From: an uncultured Acidobacteriia bacterium
GTDB lineage: Bacteria > Acidobacteriota > Terriglobia > Bryobacterales > Bryobacteraceae
Length of the DNA stretch: 63,635 nt
Assembly (NCBI GenBank): GCA_903900705.1
Contig: CAIUOG010000077.1
Span: forward strand, 1-63,635
Direction: 5' to 3'
Shown here: positions 48,247 through 57,169 of the stretch, in pieces
Layout of the letters: every line of letters starts with the position of its first letter
How positions within the stretch are numbered: the stretch's first letter is position 1
The notes under the pieces: model-generated
What the model was told of the DNA's origin: nothing
Databases searched by the model: none
Seen by the model: the letters and a program-made list of their open reading frames with translations, nothing else
Program-made: the position numbers and the translations under genes

Positions 48247-49736
48247 AAAATCGATTGTCCGTCTTTGACTACGCGCACGATGCCGGCCGGAGCACGATCC
48301 GGATCGGCGTAGGTGGAGTGGCTTTGCACCCGGGTCGGGTGGAAGACCGTGAGATCCGCGAAGTAACCCTCCCGGATCAGCCCGCGTTCGCGCAGTCCGA
48401 GCCGGTGCGCAGGCTTCGCCGTGATCTTGTGCACGGCGGCCGCCAGCGTCAGCCATGCTTTCTCTCTCGCGACCGTGCCCAGCAGCTCCGGAAATGTTCC
48501 GTAGAGGCGTGGATGGGCCTTTCCGGCCACATGGAAGCCATCGCTGATGATGGAGCAGAGCGGGTGTTGAATCAGCTGCCGCAGGTTCTCTTCGCTTTGA
48601 TTGAATGAGATCACGTTGACGGCGGTCTGCTCTTCGATGAGCACTTCCAGCGCGGCTTCCACGGGCTCCACGCCGCGCTCCGCCGCGACATCTTCGATAT
48701 TCCTGCCCACCAGGCCGGCGTTGCCGGGAGTGGAAAGTCCGGAGATGGTGATGTCACCCCACAACTGTGCGCGGGCTGCTTCCGTATCGGCCGCAATCTT
48801 CCGGCGGAGTTCCCGGTCGCCCAGGCGTTGGAGCAGCGCCTGTCGGCCCCCTTCGAGCGCCCAGGCGGGCAGCCACTGGGTCAGCACGGTACTGCCGCAC
48901 TGGTAGGGGTAGATGTCGAACTCCACGTCCACACCTTCGCGGCGCGCCGTTTCGATTTCTTTGAGGGCCTGTTCCTGGAGGCTCCAGTTCGCCCTTCCCG
49001 CCGCCTGCAGATGGGAGATTTGCAGGCGGCATCCGGAAGCACGCGCGAGGTCCAGTTGCTCGCGCACCGCATCCACCAGACCCGTGGTGTAGCTGCGCAT
49101 GTGCGTGGCGTAGAGCTTGCCGCTGCGCGCCACAATGCGGCAGAGATGTTCCAGTTCGTCGCGCCCCGCGCAGGAACCTGGCGCGTACATCAGGCCGGTG
49201 GAAAATCCGGCGCATCCGGCGGAGAGTGAGTCTTCGAGCAGCCCCGAAATGCGGTCGAGTTCCGGTGCGGAAAGGGGCGACTGCCGCTGCCCCGCCACGG
49301 CGAGCCGCAGACTTCCGTGACCCACCAGCGGGTAAACGTGCAGATTGCTCTCCAGCCCGGCGGTCTTCAGATATTCAGCGGCGGTCGGCCAGCCCCAGCC
49401 ATCGGGCCGGCCCAGAATGCCGGCAGCGAATTCGCGCAGGCTGTCCGGCGTGCCGAGGAAGGGAAAGGGCGAGAAGCCGCAATTTCCCACCACCTCCGTT
49501 GTGACGCCCTGGCGAATCTTCTCATCCCGCTTCTCCAGCACCTGAAGATCCAGATGGCTGTGAAGGTCAATGAATCCGGGCGCAATCGCCAACCCGTCGC
49601 AGTCGATCACTTCGCAGTCCACCACCGGGCCGATCTCGCCGATCCGGGCGATTCGCTCCCCTTCGGTCAGCACCGATCCGCGTACCGGCTCCGCGCCGGA
49701 CCCATCGACAATCCATCCATTCCGTAAAAGGATCAT
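48231..49736 (-). CDS. N-acyl-D-amino-acid deacylase/D-aminoacylase
   Basis: A 501-residue amidohydrolase-superfamily enzyme. Metal-site motifs are FIDLHSHLDLQVL near residue 56, the carboxylate or cysteine-bearing GVTTEVVGNCGFSPFPF, GLMYAPGSCAG, ATHMRSYTTG, LQISHLQAAG and the aspartate in SIISDGFHVAGKAHP. These match D-aminoacylase/dihydroorotase-like enzymes that remove acyl groups from N-acyl-D-amino acids, or open N-acyl rings. There is no signal peptide, so it works in the cytoplasm on imported material. It overlaps the Gfo/Idh gene and lies back to back with an exported amidase, suggesting a shared role in D-amino-acid or amide turnover. Confidence 0.85.
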   Translation of the reverse strand: MILLRNGWIVDGSGAEPVRGSVLTEGERIARIGEIGPVVDCEVIDCDGLAIAPGFIDLHSHLDLQVLEKRDEKIRQGVTTEVVGNCGFSPFPFLGTPDSLREFAAGILGRPDGWGWPTAAEYLKTAGLESNLHVYPLVGHGSLRLAVAGQRQSPLSAPELDRISGLLEDSLSAGCAGFSTGLMYAPGSCAGRDELEHLCRIVARSGKLYATHMRSYTTGLVDAVREQLDLARASGCRLQISHLQAAGRANWSLQEQALKEIETARREGVDVEFDIYPYQCGSTVLTQWLPAWALEGGRQALLQRLGDRELRRKIAADTEAARAQLWGDITISGLSTPGNAGLVGRNIEDVAAERGVEPVEAALEVLIEEQTAVNVISFNQSEENLRQLIQHPLCSIISDGFHVAGKAHPRLYGTFPELLGTVAREKAWLTLAAAVHKITAKPAHRLGLRERGLIREGYFADLTVFHPTRVQSHSTYADPDRAPAGIVRVVKDGQSILCGQN

Positions 49737-49819
49737 AGGCGCTTCAGGGTTCGTTTCACCAGGGATTGCGGTTATGATATCGCCTGGCCGCTATGCGATT
49801 ATACGGGGAATATTTCACG

Positions 49820-51673
49820 ATGAAGCGAACCATACAGCGAACGCTGCTTTGCCTCCTGCTTTCCCCGCCGCTCGCCCCGGTTTCCGCTGCGCAGAGTTTT
49901 GAAGTTGCCGAGGCCTCCATCGCCGAACTGCAGCGCGCCATGACCGAAGGCCGCGTCACTTCGAAAGCCCTCGTGCAGGCCTACCTCGACCGCATTCAGG
50001 CTTTTGACGCACGCGGGCCGAAGCTCAATTCCCTGATCCTGGTGAATCCGGGCGCGCTCGGGGATGCCGAGGCGCTGGACCACGAGCGCGCCGCAAAAGG
50101 ACCGCGCGGCCCGCTGCACGGCATCCCGATCATCGTCAAGGACAACTACGGCACGAAAGACATGCCCACCACCGCCGGCTCCATGGCGCTGCTCGGGTTC
50201 ATTCCGGATGAGGACTCGTTTCAGGTTCGGAAACTCCGTGAAGCCGGGGCCGTGATTCTCGCGAAATCGAATCTGCAGGAACTGGCGTCCGGCATCGTGA
50301 CCATCAGCTCCGCTGGCGGGCAGACTCTGAACCCGTATGACCCGTCTCGCAACCCCGGCGGGTCGAGCGGCGGGACGGGAGCGGCGGTGGCCGCCAGTCT
50401 GGCCGCGGCGGGCATGGGCTCCGATACCTGCGGTTCCATCAGCATCCCCTCCACGCACAACAATCTGGTGGGGCTGCGTCCCACCAAGGGGCTGACCAGC
50501 ATTGCCGGCATCGTGCCACTCGCTACCACGCAGGATGTGGCAGGTCCCCTGGCGCGTTCGGTGGCGGATCTCGCGGTGGTGCTGGATGCCACCATCGGCG
50601 AAGACCCCGCGGACCCCGCGACTCATCTGCAACCGGGCCAGACGCGCCCCGCCTTCCTGTCCGCGCTGCGAGCCGGTTCGCTGCGGGGTGTTCGCATCGG
50701 CATTCTGGAAACGCTGTTCGGGGATGCTTCAGACGATGCCGAAGTCCTCCGGCTGGTCCGCGCCGCCATCGAAGAAATGAAGAGGGAGGGCGCTATTCCG
50801 GTGCCCGTCACCATCCCGGAGTTGACCGCCACCCTCACCGGCGCGTCCGTGATTGATCTGGAGTTCAAAGAAGACCTGGCCGTCTACCTCTCGCAGAACC
50901 GGAACGCGCCGGTCCACTCGCTGGCGGAGATCGTGGAGAAAGGCCTCATTCATTCCTCGCTGGAGGCCACGCTGAAGCGCCGCGTGGAGGGCAAAGGCCG
51001 AAACTCCGAGGAGTATCGCGCCGCCCTGAACAAACGCGCGCAGCTGCAACAACTCGTCCTGAGAGCCATGGAAAGTCAGAATCTGGACGCGATGGTCTAC
51101 CCGGCGATGCGGCGCAGGCCGGCGCGCATCGGCGACCCGCAACTGGGCTCCACCTGCCAGCTGAGCGCCTCTACTGGCTTCCCTTCCATCACCATACCTG
51201 GGGGCTTCACTGCCGACGGGCTTCCCATCGCGGTGGAAATGCTGGGCAGACCACTCGACGATGCCAAACTGGTGGCTTATGCGTTCGATTACGAGCGCGC
51301 TACGCACCACCGCCGCGCCCCGGCCAGAACGCCGGCGCTCGATGCGCGCACCAGTCCTCCGGTAGTCTCCTGGCAGGCGCGCGCCGCCGGCGTCACCGCG
51401 AAGTTTTCCTTCGATCCCGCGACCAGCGAGCTCACGTGGAACCTGACGGTTCCCGGACACGCCTCTCTCGCGACGCTGCATCGCCAGTCCGGCGGCGATA
51501 ATGGTCCCGCCATTGCCGTGCTCTCCAGCCATCCCTTTCAGACCATGAGCGGCTCGGAAATGCTGGGGAATCCCGACCGCGAGAAGCTGCTGTCGGGTAG
51601 CCTCTACGTTCGAATTGTTTCTGGTTCCACCGGCGAGTTGCGCCTGCCGGTCAAGCCTCCCGCCGCTCCATAG
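49820..51673 (+). CDS. Exported amidase with an extra C-terminal CHRD-like domain
   Basis: A 617-residue amidase-signature enzyme. The start giving MKRTIQRTLLCLLLSPPLAP has GGGGAA 10 bases upstream; an ATG 27 bases earlier is an alternative. The signal peptide ends near SAAQ. The triad is K107 (IVKDN), S182 (PGGSSGG) and S206 (DTCGSISIPS). After the amidase fold ends near ATHHRRAP, about 95 residues follow with FSFDPATSELTWNLTVPGHA, GGDNGPAIAVL and SLYVRIVSGSTGELRLPV, the pattern of a CHRD domain, which is usually extracellular. It is 39 percent or so like the other amidase only by eye. TATGAT at 49773-49778 may be its -10 element. Confidence 0.87.
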   Translation: MKRTIQRTLLCLLLSPPLAPVSAAQSFEVAEASIAELQRAMTEGRVTSKALVQAYLDRIQAFDARGPKLNSLILVNPGALGDAEALDHERAAKGPRGPLHGIPIIVKDNYGTKDMPTTAGSMALLGFIPDEDSFQVRKLREAGAVILAKSNLQELASGIVTISSAGGQTLNPYDPSRNPGGSSGGTGAAVAASLAAAGMGSDTCGSISIPSTHNNLVGLRPTKGLTSIAGIVPLATTQDVAGPLARSVADLAVVLDATIGEDPADPATHLQPGQTRPAFLSALRAGSLRGVRIGILETLFGDASDDAEVLRLVRAAIEEMKREGAIPVPVTIPELTATLTGASVIDLEFKEDLAVYLSQNRNAPVHSLAEIVEKGLIHSSLEATLKRRVEGKGRNSEEYRAALNKRAQLQQLVLRAMESQNLDAMVYPAMRRRPARIGDPQLGSTCQLSASTGFPSITIPGGFTADGLPIAVEMLGRPLDDAKLVAYAFDYERATHHRRAPARTPALDARTSPPVVSWQARAAGVTAKFSFDPATSELTWNLTVPGHASLATLHRQSGGDNGPAIAVLSSHPFQTMSGSEMLGNPDREKLLSGSLYVRIVSGSTGELRLPVKPPAAP

Positions 51674-51682
51674 GGTTTGCCT

Positions 51683-51688
51683 TACAAT
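51683..51688 (+). promoter_or_regulatory. Putative -10 element 6 bases before the amidohydrolase ATG
   Basis: TACAAT ends 6 bases before the ATG at 51695. It is only 10 bases after the preceding amidase stop. GGGG just before the ATG is too close to be a good Shine-Dalgarno sequence. Confidence 0.45.
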
Positions 51689-51694
51689 TTGGGG

Positions 51695-52897
51695 ATGCGA
51701 ATTCTCGCCCTGTCCCTGCTCGCCTGCGCCGCCTTTGCGCAGAGTCGCACCGTATTGCAGACCGGCGCCCTGCTTGATGGCAAAGGCGCGGTGCTGCGCA
51801 ATCAGCAGATTGTGATTGAGAACGGGAAGATCGTCTCCGTTGCGCCCGCCAGACGTGGTCAAAAAGCGGATTATGACCTGACTTCACTCACACTGATGCC
51901 CGGCTGGATCGATACCCATGTCCACCTGCACTGGCATATGGACGCGAATCACAAGTCGGTTTCGGGCGGTGTTGCGCCCGATGAGATGGCCCTCTTTACG
52001 GCGGCGGATGCGTGGATGACGCTGCAGGCCGGCTTCACCACGGTCCAAAGCGTCGGCTCCTCCTTCGATGGTCCGGTGCGGGACCGGATTCGCGATGGCG
52101 TTCTTCCCGGACCGCGCGTGCTGACATCTCTGATTCAGATTCAGGGAACCGGCGGCGGGCGTGGGCAGCAGCACGCCTGGACCCCGGAGGAGTTGCGCGC
52201 CATGGTTCGAAAAAACAAAGCCGATGGCGCCGATGTGATCAAGCTCTTCGCCACCACCGGTCTGGGCGCGGGCGGCGGACAGAGCATGACCGATGCGCAG
52301 ATTCAGGCGGTCTGCCAGGAAGCGCGGTTGCTGGGGCTGCGAACAGTGGTCCATGCGATAGGCGACGCCGGCGCGAAAGCCGCTGTTCTGGCCGGCTGCA
52401 ACTCCATCGAGCACGGAACTTTTATTTCCAATGAAACTCTGGATCTGATGGTGAAGCGGGGAACGTTCTTCGATCCGAACTTCCTCGTGCTGCACAACTA
52501 TCTGGATAACCGTGGCAGTTTCACTTTTACCGAAGCCGCGCTGAAGACGCTGCAGGACGGTCTCGCCCCCACCGCCGACGTTTTGCGCCGCGCCCGCAGC
52601 CGGGGCGTGAAAATCGTCTTCGGCACCGATGCCGTGGCCGGGTCGCACGGTCGCAACGCGGAGGAGTTCATCTATCGGGTGAAAGACGCCGGAGAAAAGC
52701 CCATGGACGCGATCGTCAGCGCGACTTCCGCTTCCGCCGAAGCACTCGGCATGGGCCGCGAGTTGGGTATCATTGCGCCCGGATTTCAGGCTGATTTCGT
52801 GGGCGTTACGGGTAATCCGCTCTCTGACATCACGGCCGTCCGGAATGTCGTTTTCGTCATGAAAGACGGCGTCGTCTACCGGAATCTGGCTCGTTAG
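51695..52897 (+). CDS. Exported amidohydrolase (imidazolonepropionase-like)
   Basis: A 400-residue enzyme with a short signal peptide (MRILALSLLACAAFAQ). Metal and catalytic residues are HVHLHWH, the lysine in VIKLFATTG, HAIGDAG, SIEHGTF and VFGTDAVAGSH. It belongs to the same group as the amidohydrolase half of the permease fusion at 7674-9134, sharing FxxGLxDxHVH and the C-terminal FVxVxGNPLxD pattern. Family members hydrolyse cyclic amides, dipeptides or organic acid amides. It follows the amidase by 21 bases but has its own -10-like box. Confidence 0.88.
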   Translation: MRILALSLLACAAFAQSRTVLQTGALLDGKGAVLRNQQIVIENGKIVSVAPARRGQKADYDLTSLTLMPGWIDTHVHLHWHMDANHKSVSGGVAPDEMALFTAADAWMTLQAGFTTVQSVGSSFDGPVRDRIRDGVLPGPRVLTSLIQIQGTGGGRGQQHAWTPEELRAMVRKNKADGADVIKLFATTGLGAGGGQSMTDAQIQAVCQEARLLGLRTVVHAIGDAGAKAAVLAGCNSIEHGTFISNETLDLMVKRGTFFDPNFLVLHNYLDNRGSFTFTEAALKTLQDGLAPTADVLRRARSRGVKIVFGTDAVAGSHGRNAEEFIYRVKDAGEKPMDAIVSATSASAEALGMGRELGIIAPGFQADFVGVTGNPLSDITAVRNVVFVMKDGVVYRNLAR

Positions 52898-52909
52898 CGG
52901 CGGCCACTC

Positions 52910-52956
52910 GTCCGATTCGGACCACTCCCTGATACATTGGTACCCAAACATGGTAC
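52910..52956. promoter_or_regulatory. Palindrome and repeated TGGTAC before the TPR-HTH gene
   Basis: GTCCGA-T-TCGGAC (52910-52922) is a 13-bp near-perfect palindrome. TGGTAC occurs twice, 13 bases apart (52938 and 52951), with TACATT at 52933-52938 as a possible -10 element. It may be an operator or a weak terminator of the amidohydrolase gene; the evidence is short sequences only. Confidence 0.3.
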
Positions 52957-52963
52957 TGAAACA

Positions 52964-54556
52964 ATGCGAGCCGCTATCCGCACCGATTTGCTAACCGGGC
53001 TCCGTGAAGACCTCGGGCTGCGCCGCATCGGCAGCGGCCAGGCGCGGCTGGACGATTACTGGTTCGCCACCGGACGCTTCGACGCGCACGATCCCGACGC
53101 CGCCCCCATCCTTTGCTACATCGCGCAATGGGTGGATGCGGGCTGGCAGGACATTGAGATCGTGCGCAAAGGTCTGCAGACCTTCACGCCGGGCCGGCGT
53201 GCGGCACTCCGTCTGGTCGATTACGTCCATGTTCTGATGGCGGAAGGCATGGTCTTCGTCCACGAGGAACACGTGCAGCGCGCGCTCGGGAATTTCGGCC
53301 TTGTGCTATCCCTGCGGACCGAGATTGCCGACCCCCAACTTGTCGCACTCGCGCATTTCTGGTCCTCCCGCTGCCATCGCAAGGCCGGTGAGTACGATGC
53401 CGCGCTGGTCCATGCGGCGGAAGGCGTCAAGTACGCCACGGAAGCGGAGATGGAGCCGATGGCCGCCGCCATGCGCGTCGCGGAAAGCTGGCTCTTATTC
53501 CAGAAGGGCCGCACGAAAGACGCCCTGAAGCTGCTTTCCGAAGCCGATGCCGTGCTGCGGGAGACGGATGACTTCATCACGCGGGGCAACATCCAGTCCA
53601 GCTACGGCCGTATGTATCGCCGGGAAGGCCGCTACGATCTTGCGCTAAGGCATTTCTCGCAGGCGATCGAAGAGTACAGCAAACGGGATGCGGAGCATCG
53701 CAATCTGGCGCGGTCTCTCGCCAACATGGGCTATGTGGAGCGGCTGATCGCCCTGCAGTTGCGAAAGCGGATTGACGCGGATGCCGCGCAGCGCCGCAAG
53801 AGCCCGCCGGAACTCCGCCATGAATATGAGGAGATGCGCAGCCATGCGCTGGGCCATCTGGACCACGCGACCGACATTTACGGCAAGCATTCCAACCACC
53901 GGGGCGCGGGCACGGTCTGCGTGAACCGCGGCCATCTGCATCTGGATAGTGGCGACGTCCACCGCGCCGCCGAAGAGGCCCGCCAGGCGTACGCGCTTGG
54001 GGAGGAGAAGCAGGACTGGATTCTGATGGCCCGCGCCCGGCTGCTGGAGTGCATGGTGGAGAACTACAAGCTGGAAGAGGGGATCGAAGATCCGGCCTGG
54101 GTGGCGCATCTGGCGCTCGAAGCCGCCAGCGAAGCGGTGGCGTTCTCAAAGCGCACGGAGAATCGGCGTTTGCAGGCGCGCGCGCTGATCTGGCAGGGGC
54201 TGACCATCTGCAACACTTCGTCCGGAGCCTCCGACGCCGCCCGCGAAATCTGCGAACAGGCCGCGGGACTGCTGAAGAACGAAGTGCAGGATCACATCTG
54301 GGAAGACCTGCAGACTCTGAAATCCCTTGTGGTGCGCGGCGGCAGTCTGGATGCCACGCTGCATGCCTGGAGCCAGGGCGTGGTGGGTGAACGGACCTTC
54401 CAGCAACTCACCGAGGACTTCGCTGATCTGATCATCCCCAAAATCTGGGATCACGAGGGGCGAAAGGTGGCGCGCGTCGCCAAGCGCCTCTCTATTTCGC
54501 CCAAAAAAGTCCGTCGCGTTCTGGCCCGCCTGGGGCTCCACGGCGGCGCGAACTAA
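52964..54556 (+). CDS. TPR-repeat protein with C-terminal helix-turn-helix
   Basis: A 530-residue cytoplasmic protein made of tetratricopeptide-like helical pairs, e.g. ALAHFWSSRCHRKAGEYDAA, SYGRMYRREGRYDLALRHFS and CVNRGHLHLDSGDVHRAAEE. Its last 45 residues, IWDHEGRKVARVAKRLSISP with KKVRRVLARLGLH, form a Fis-like helix-turn-helix. This suggests a transcription factor that senses a protein or small ligand through the TPR part. I use the first ATG; an in-frame TTG 27 bases upstream is an alternative. Its stop overlaps the convergent YHYH gene by four bases. The target genes are unknown. Confidence 0.72.
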   Translation: MRAAIRTDLLTGLREDLGLRRIGSGQARLDDYWFATGRFDAHDPDAAPILCYIAQWVDAGWQDIEIVRKGLQTFTPGRRAALRLVDYVHVLMAEGMVFVHEEHVQRALGNFGLVLSLRTEIADPQLVALAHFWSSRCHRKAGEYDAALVHAAEGVKYATEAEMEPMAAAMRVAESWLLFQKGRTKDALKLLSEADAVLRETDDFITRGNIQSSYGRMYRREGRYDLALRHFSQAIEEYSKRDAEHRNLARSLANMGYVERLIALQLRKRIDADAAQRRKSPPELRHEYEEMRSHALGHLDHATDIYGKHSNHRGAGTVCVNRGHLHLDSGDVHRAAEEARQAYALGEEKQDWILMARARLLECMVENYKLEEGIEDPAWVAHLALEAASEAVAFSKRTENRRLQARALIWQGLTICNTSSGASDAAREICEQAAGLLKNEVQDHIWEDLQTLKSLVVRGGSLDATLHAWSQGVVGERTFQQLTEDFADLIIPKIWDHEGRKVARVAKRLSISPKKVRRVLARLGLHGGAN

Positions 54557-55818
54557 CGGTCTTCGTCCTCCGGTGGTGGCGGTCCGCCCCGCCCGGGTCC
54601 GCGGCCACCTGGACCGCGGCCACCGGGTCCACGACCGCCTGGTCCGCCACCCGGCCCGGACATCACATCATCCTTCTGCGCAGTGGACCAGGACGCGCCA
54701 TCCAGCATGTTGAACAACGCCACGCCGTTCACCCAGCGGCCGAGCGGTCCGAGTCCGTTGGTCGATTTCTCCGCCGCCGGTTGTGGACTGCGGGGGAAGC
54801 GGTCCTGGAAGCTCTGATCTGCCGGCCAATTGGGGAAGGCTCTGCCGTCCGGCCCCTGCCATGGACCCATCGTATGGCTGGCCAATCCGGAACCGCTCAC
54901 AAAGACCCAATCCTGTGAGTACAACACTTCGCTGATATCCGGATGGGCGGGCTTTTCCTGGCCCGGCCAGGTCGCGAGCGGCCCGGCGTCGGGTTTCCGT
55001 GCGTCGAGCACATGCGCTTCCTCGCCGCTGTATTTCGTGAGCCACGAAGTCAGAACGGGCGCGGCGTCTTTCTGCGTGCTGTGGAAGGTCTCCACCGTGC
55101 CCGCCGTTACGCGGGTCTGTCGGGAGGGCACGGAGCCAAAATACTGGCGACCCAACACATACGGAAACGCCGGTTTGCCGTTGTCGTCTATGGTCACAAA
55201 GTAGGCGTAAGTGCCGTTTGGAAACTCGGGTGTCACGGTGTGCCGCCCGTTGTAGAGATCCAGATCGCCGCCCGCGAAATCGTAATCTTCCACGTACCAG
55301 CCGAGGGGATGACCGGCGTCCACGTCTGGCCCGTAACGGTTTTCGTCCAGCTTTTCATTCACGTGGTGCAGTTCGGCGGCCCAGCGCGCCAGGCTATGCC
55401 GCTGCGTCATGCCGCGGAGTTTGAAGCCACTCCGCAGACGGCGAACCGGGCTGGTGGGGTCCTTCGGATTGGAGTAGCCATAGGGGCCATAAATCGGATT
55501 GCCATCGTAGGCCCAGCCGAGGATGGGCGAATGACGCCAGGGCGCCGGCAACTCGGAATAAACGTTGCCGTCTTTGCGGATGTTGTCATTCAGCTGCAGT
55601 CGCAGGCAGACCGGGTTGTCGTGATAGTGGTACTCGCCGGTGGGCGGCTGGTGCGCATTGCAGGGGTCGAAGGTCGGGCTTTCGGCCAGCACGGCATTGC
55701 GCAGCCAGATGCCATCGCCGCCTCTTCCACCACCCGGACCCCCACCCCGTGGCGGTTGTGCCTGTGCGGCCCCAAACCCGAAAATCAGAACGCCAACCAG
55801 AACACCTGTCTTCTTCAT
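54553..55818 (-). CDS. Exported YHYH-domain protein with glycine-rich C-terminal tail
   Basis: A 421-residue protein with a signal peptide (MKKTGVLVGVLIFGFGAAQA). A short PRGGGPGGGRGG linker follows. The YHYH domain is seen as CNAHQPPTGEYHYHDNPVCL and GWAYDGNPIYGPYGY, histidine-rich motifs that may bind metal. The C-terminal tail repeats GGRGPGG units and ends PPPPEDEDR. A clear Shine-Dalgarno sequence GGAGG lies 6 bases before the ATG, unlike most neighbours. YHYH proteins are common in marine and soil bacteria and have no known function; some are fused to photosystem- or hydrolase-like domains. Confidence 0.82.
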   Translation of the reverse strand: MKKTGVLVGVLIFGFGAAQAQPPRGGGPGGGRGGDGIWLRNAVLAESPTFDPCNAHQPPTGEYHYHDNPVCLRLQLNDNIRKDGNVYSELPAPWRHSPILGWAYDGNPIYGPYGYSNPKDPTSPVRRLRSGFKLRGMTQRHSLARWAAELHHVNEKLDENRYGPDVDAGHPLGWYVEDYDFAGGDLDLYNGRHTVTPEFPNGTYAYFVTIDDNGKPAFPYVLGRQYFGSVPSRQTRVTAGTVETFHSTQKDAAPVLTSWLTKYSGEEAHVLDARKPDAGPLATWPGQEKPAHPDISEVLYSQDWVFVSGSGLASHTMGPWQGPDGRAFPNWPADQSFQDRFPRSPQPAAEKSTNGLGPLGRWVNGVALFNMLDGASWSTAQKDDVMSGPGGGPGGRGPGGRGPGGRGPGRGGPPPPEDEDR

Positions 55819-55915
55819 CAGCTACCTCCGCTTTTGATTTCACCAGTGCCGCGTTAAGCAATGGTATTCGGAACCGCCGGAATTGTAAGCGCTGCGTAAA
55901 AAACAGAAGCGGCGA

Positions 55916-55921
55916 TATAAT
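55916..55921 (+). promoter_or_regulatory. Putative -10 element of the 55942 gene
   Basis: A perfect TATAAT ends 20 bases before the ATG at 55942. There is room for a short leader, but no strong Shine-Dalgarno sequence. Confidence 0.45.
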
Positions 55922-55941
55922 TCTGGTCGGAATTCCAAAGT

Positions 55942-57162
55942 ATGCCCGTCAACTGGACGCCAATGCGGTGGCCCGCCGAATGGAAGGATCCTTCAGCGGT
56001 GAGTTTTCTCCGGGGCACGCCTGTCGACGCGCTCATTATGGACCCCGGGGCGCTCGCCCGCCAGGTGGAGCGGGCAGGCTTTAAAGTGCTGCGGCCCACC
56101 GAGGCGCCCCCCGGCGTCTCCATCGTGGAGGGCGTCTGGCCCGGCATTCGCCTCACTTCCCGTTTCGGGGCTAAAGATGTTGTCAGCACCGGCCCCACCG
56201 GGGAACCCTGGGTGGATTCGAACCTTGCCCCGATTCGTCTGGCCCAGGCGCGCCAACCCGCCGGCACCGCCATCTGGGTTCGCGCCACGCCGCGGGAGAA
56301 TTCGCTGCGGGCGGAGCCTCTGGTTGCGGCCGCCGGTGACGCGGCCGTCGCGGGCGGGCAATGGGTCATCGCGCTGCCGCCGGCGCTGGCCTCGGGTCTG
56401 CTTGCCCGCATCCCACAGGCTCTGCAGACGTGGAAGACCGTCTCGGATACTGCCGCTTTCTTCGCAACGAAACGGGACTGGAATCGCTACCAGCCCGAGG
56501 CTGTCCCCGGAGTTCTCTCCGATTTCGCCGGTGCGAGGCCGCTTGACGTGATGCATCTGATCGCCCGCGCGGGCCAGCAGTTCCGTGTTGTTCTGAAGCA
56601 GAAGTTCACCCCCGCATCCCTCGCCGGTCTGAAGGCCGTGATCGATCCCGATCCAGCCTCACCCTCGGGGTCGCTCCGGCGGGACGTGCTGAATTTCGTC
56701 GCGGAGGGCGGCATGCTGATCGCCGGGCCCGAATGGGGCGAGATCCGCAATGCCAGGCCCTCCGCCACCACCCATCCCCGCTTCCGGCTGGCCACACTCG
56801 GTAAAGGCTCGGTCGCGATTTCGCGGACCCCCCTCGGCGACCCCTACCTCTTTGCGTCGGACACCGGAATCCTGATCAGCCACCGGCATGACCTGCTGCG
56901 CTTCTGGAATGGCGGCCCGCTGAGCGCGACCTATGCGACGGCCCCCGGCCGGATAAAAGCCCTTGTGCAGACGGTGTTCTATTCGGGGCGTGACCCCGGC
57001 GGGGATACCGCCGTGCGCGTCGCCGGCCCGTGGAAAACCGCGACGCTTTCCACCGTGGAACAGCCTGCCGCGCGCCCCGTCAAAACCGTGCCGCGGCAGG
57101 ACGGTCTGGAGATTCACCTGCCGGGCACCGCCGGCTATATTGCACTGGAACTGGAGGCCTGA
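55942..57162 (+). CDS. Hypothetical protein, first gene of a three-gene unit
   Basis: A 406-residue protein that I do not recognise. It has no signal peptide or membrane helix. The segment DVLNFVAEGGMLIAGPEWGE resembles the last strand and loop of glutamine-amidotransferase-like trimerisation domains found in some beta-galactosidase and GATase-like proteins, but no catalytic cysteine is seen. The rest is rich in proline, arginine and alanine, with strands such as KVLRPTEAPPGVSIVEGVWP. It is followed 7 bases later by a DUF362 gene and then by a UxuA-like gene, so a link with sugar-acid metabolism is possible. No function can be stated. Confidence 0.7.
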   Translation: MPVNWTPMRWPAEWKDPSAVSFLRGTPVDALIMDPGALARQVERAGFKVLRPTEAPPGVSIVEGVWPGIRLTSRFGAKDVVSTGPTGEPWVDSNLAPIRLAQARQPAGTAIWVRATPRENSLRAEPLVAAAGDAAVAGGQWVIALPPALASGLLARIPQALQTWKTVSDTAAFFATKRDWNRYQPEAVPGVLSDFAGARPLDVMHLIARAGQQFRVVLKQKFTPASLAGLKAVIDPDPASPSGSLRRDVLNFVAEGGMLIAGPEWGEIRNARPSATTHPRFRLATLGKGSVAISRTPLGDPYLFASDTGILISHRHDLLRFWNGGPLSATYATAPGRIKALVQTVFYSGRDPGGDTAVRVAGPWKTATLSTVEQPAARPVKTVPRQDGLEIHLPGTAGYIALELEA

Positions 57163-57169
57163 TCTTTAT

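Noticed and set aside
54577-54660. Repeated GC-rich units that resemble a repeat array
   Set aside because: They encode the glycine-rich tail of the YHYH protein in frame; period and length do not fit CRISPR.
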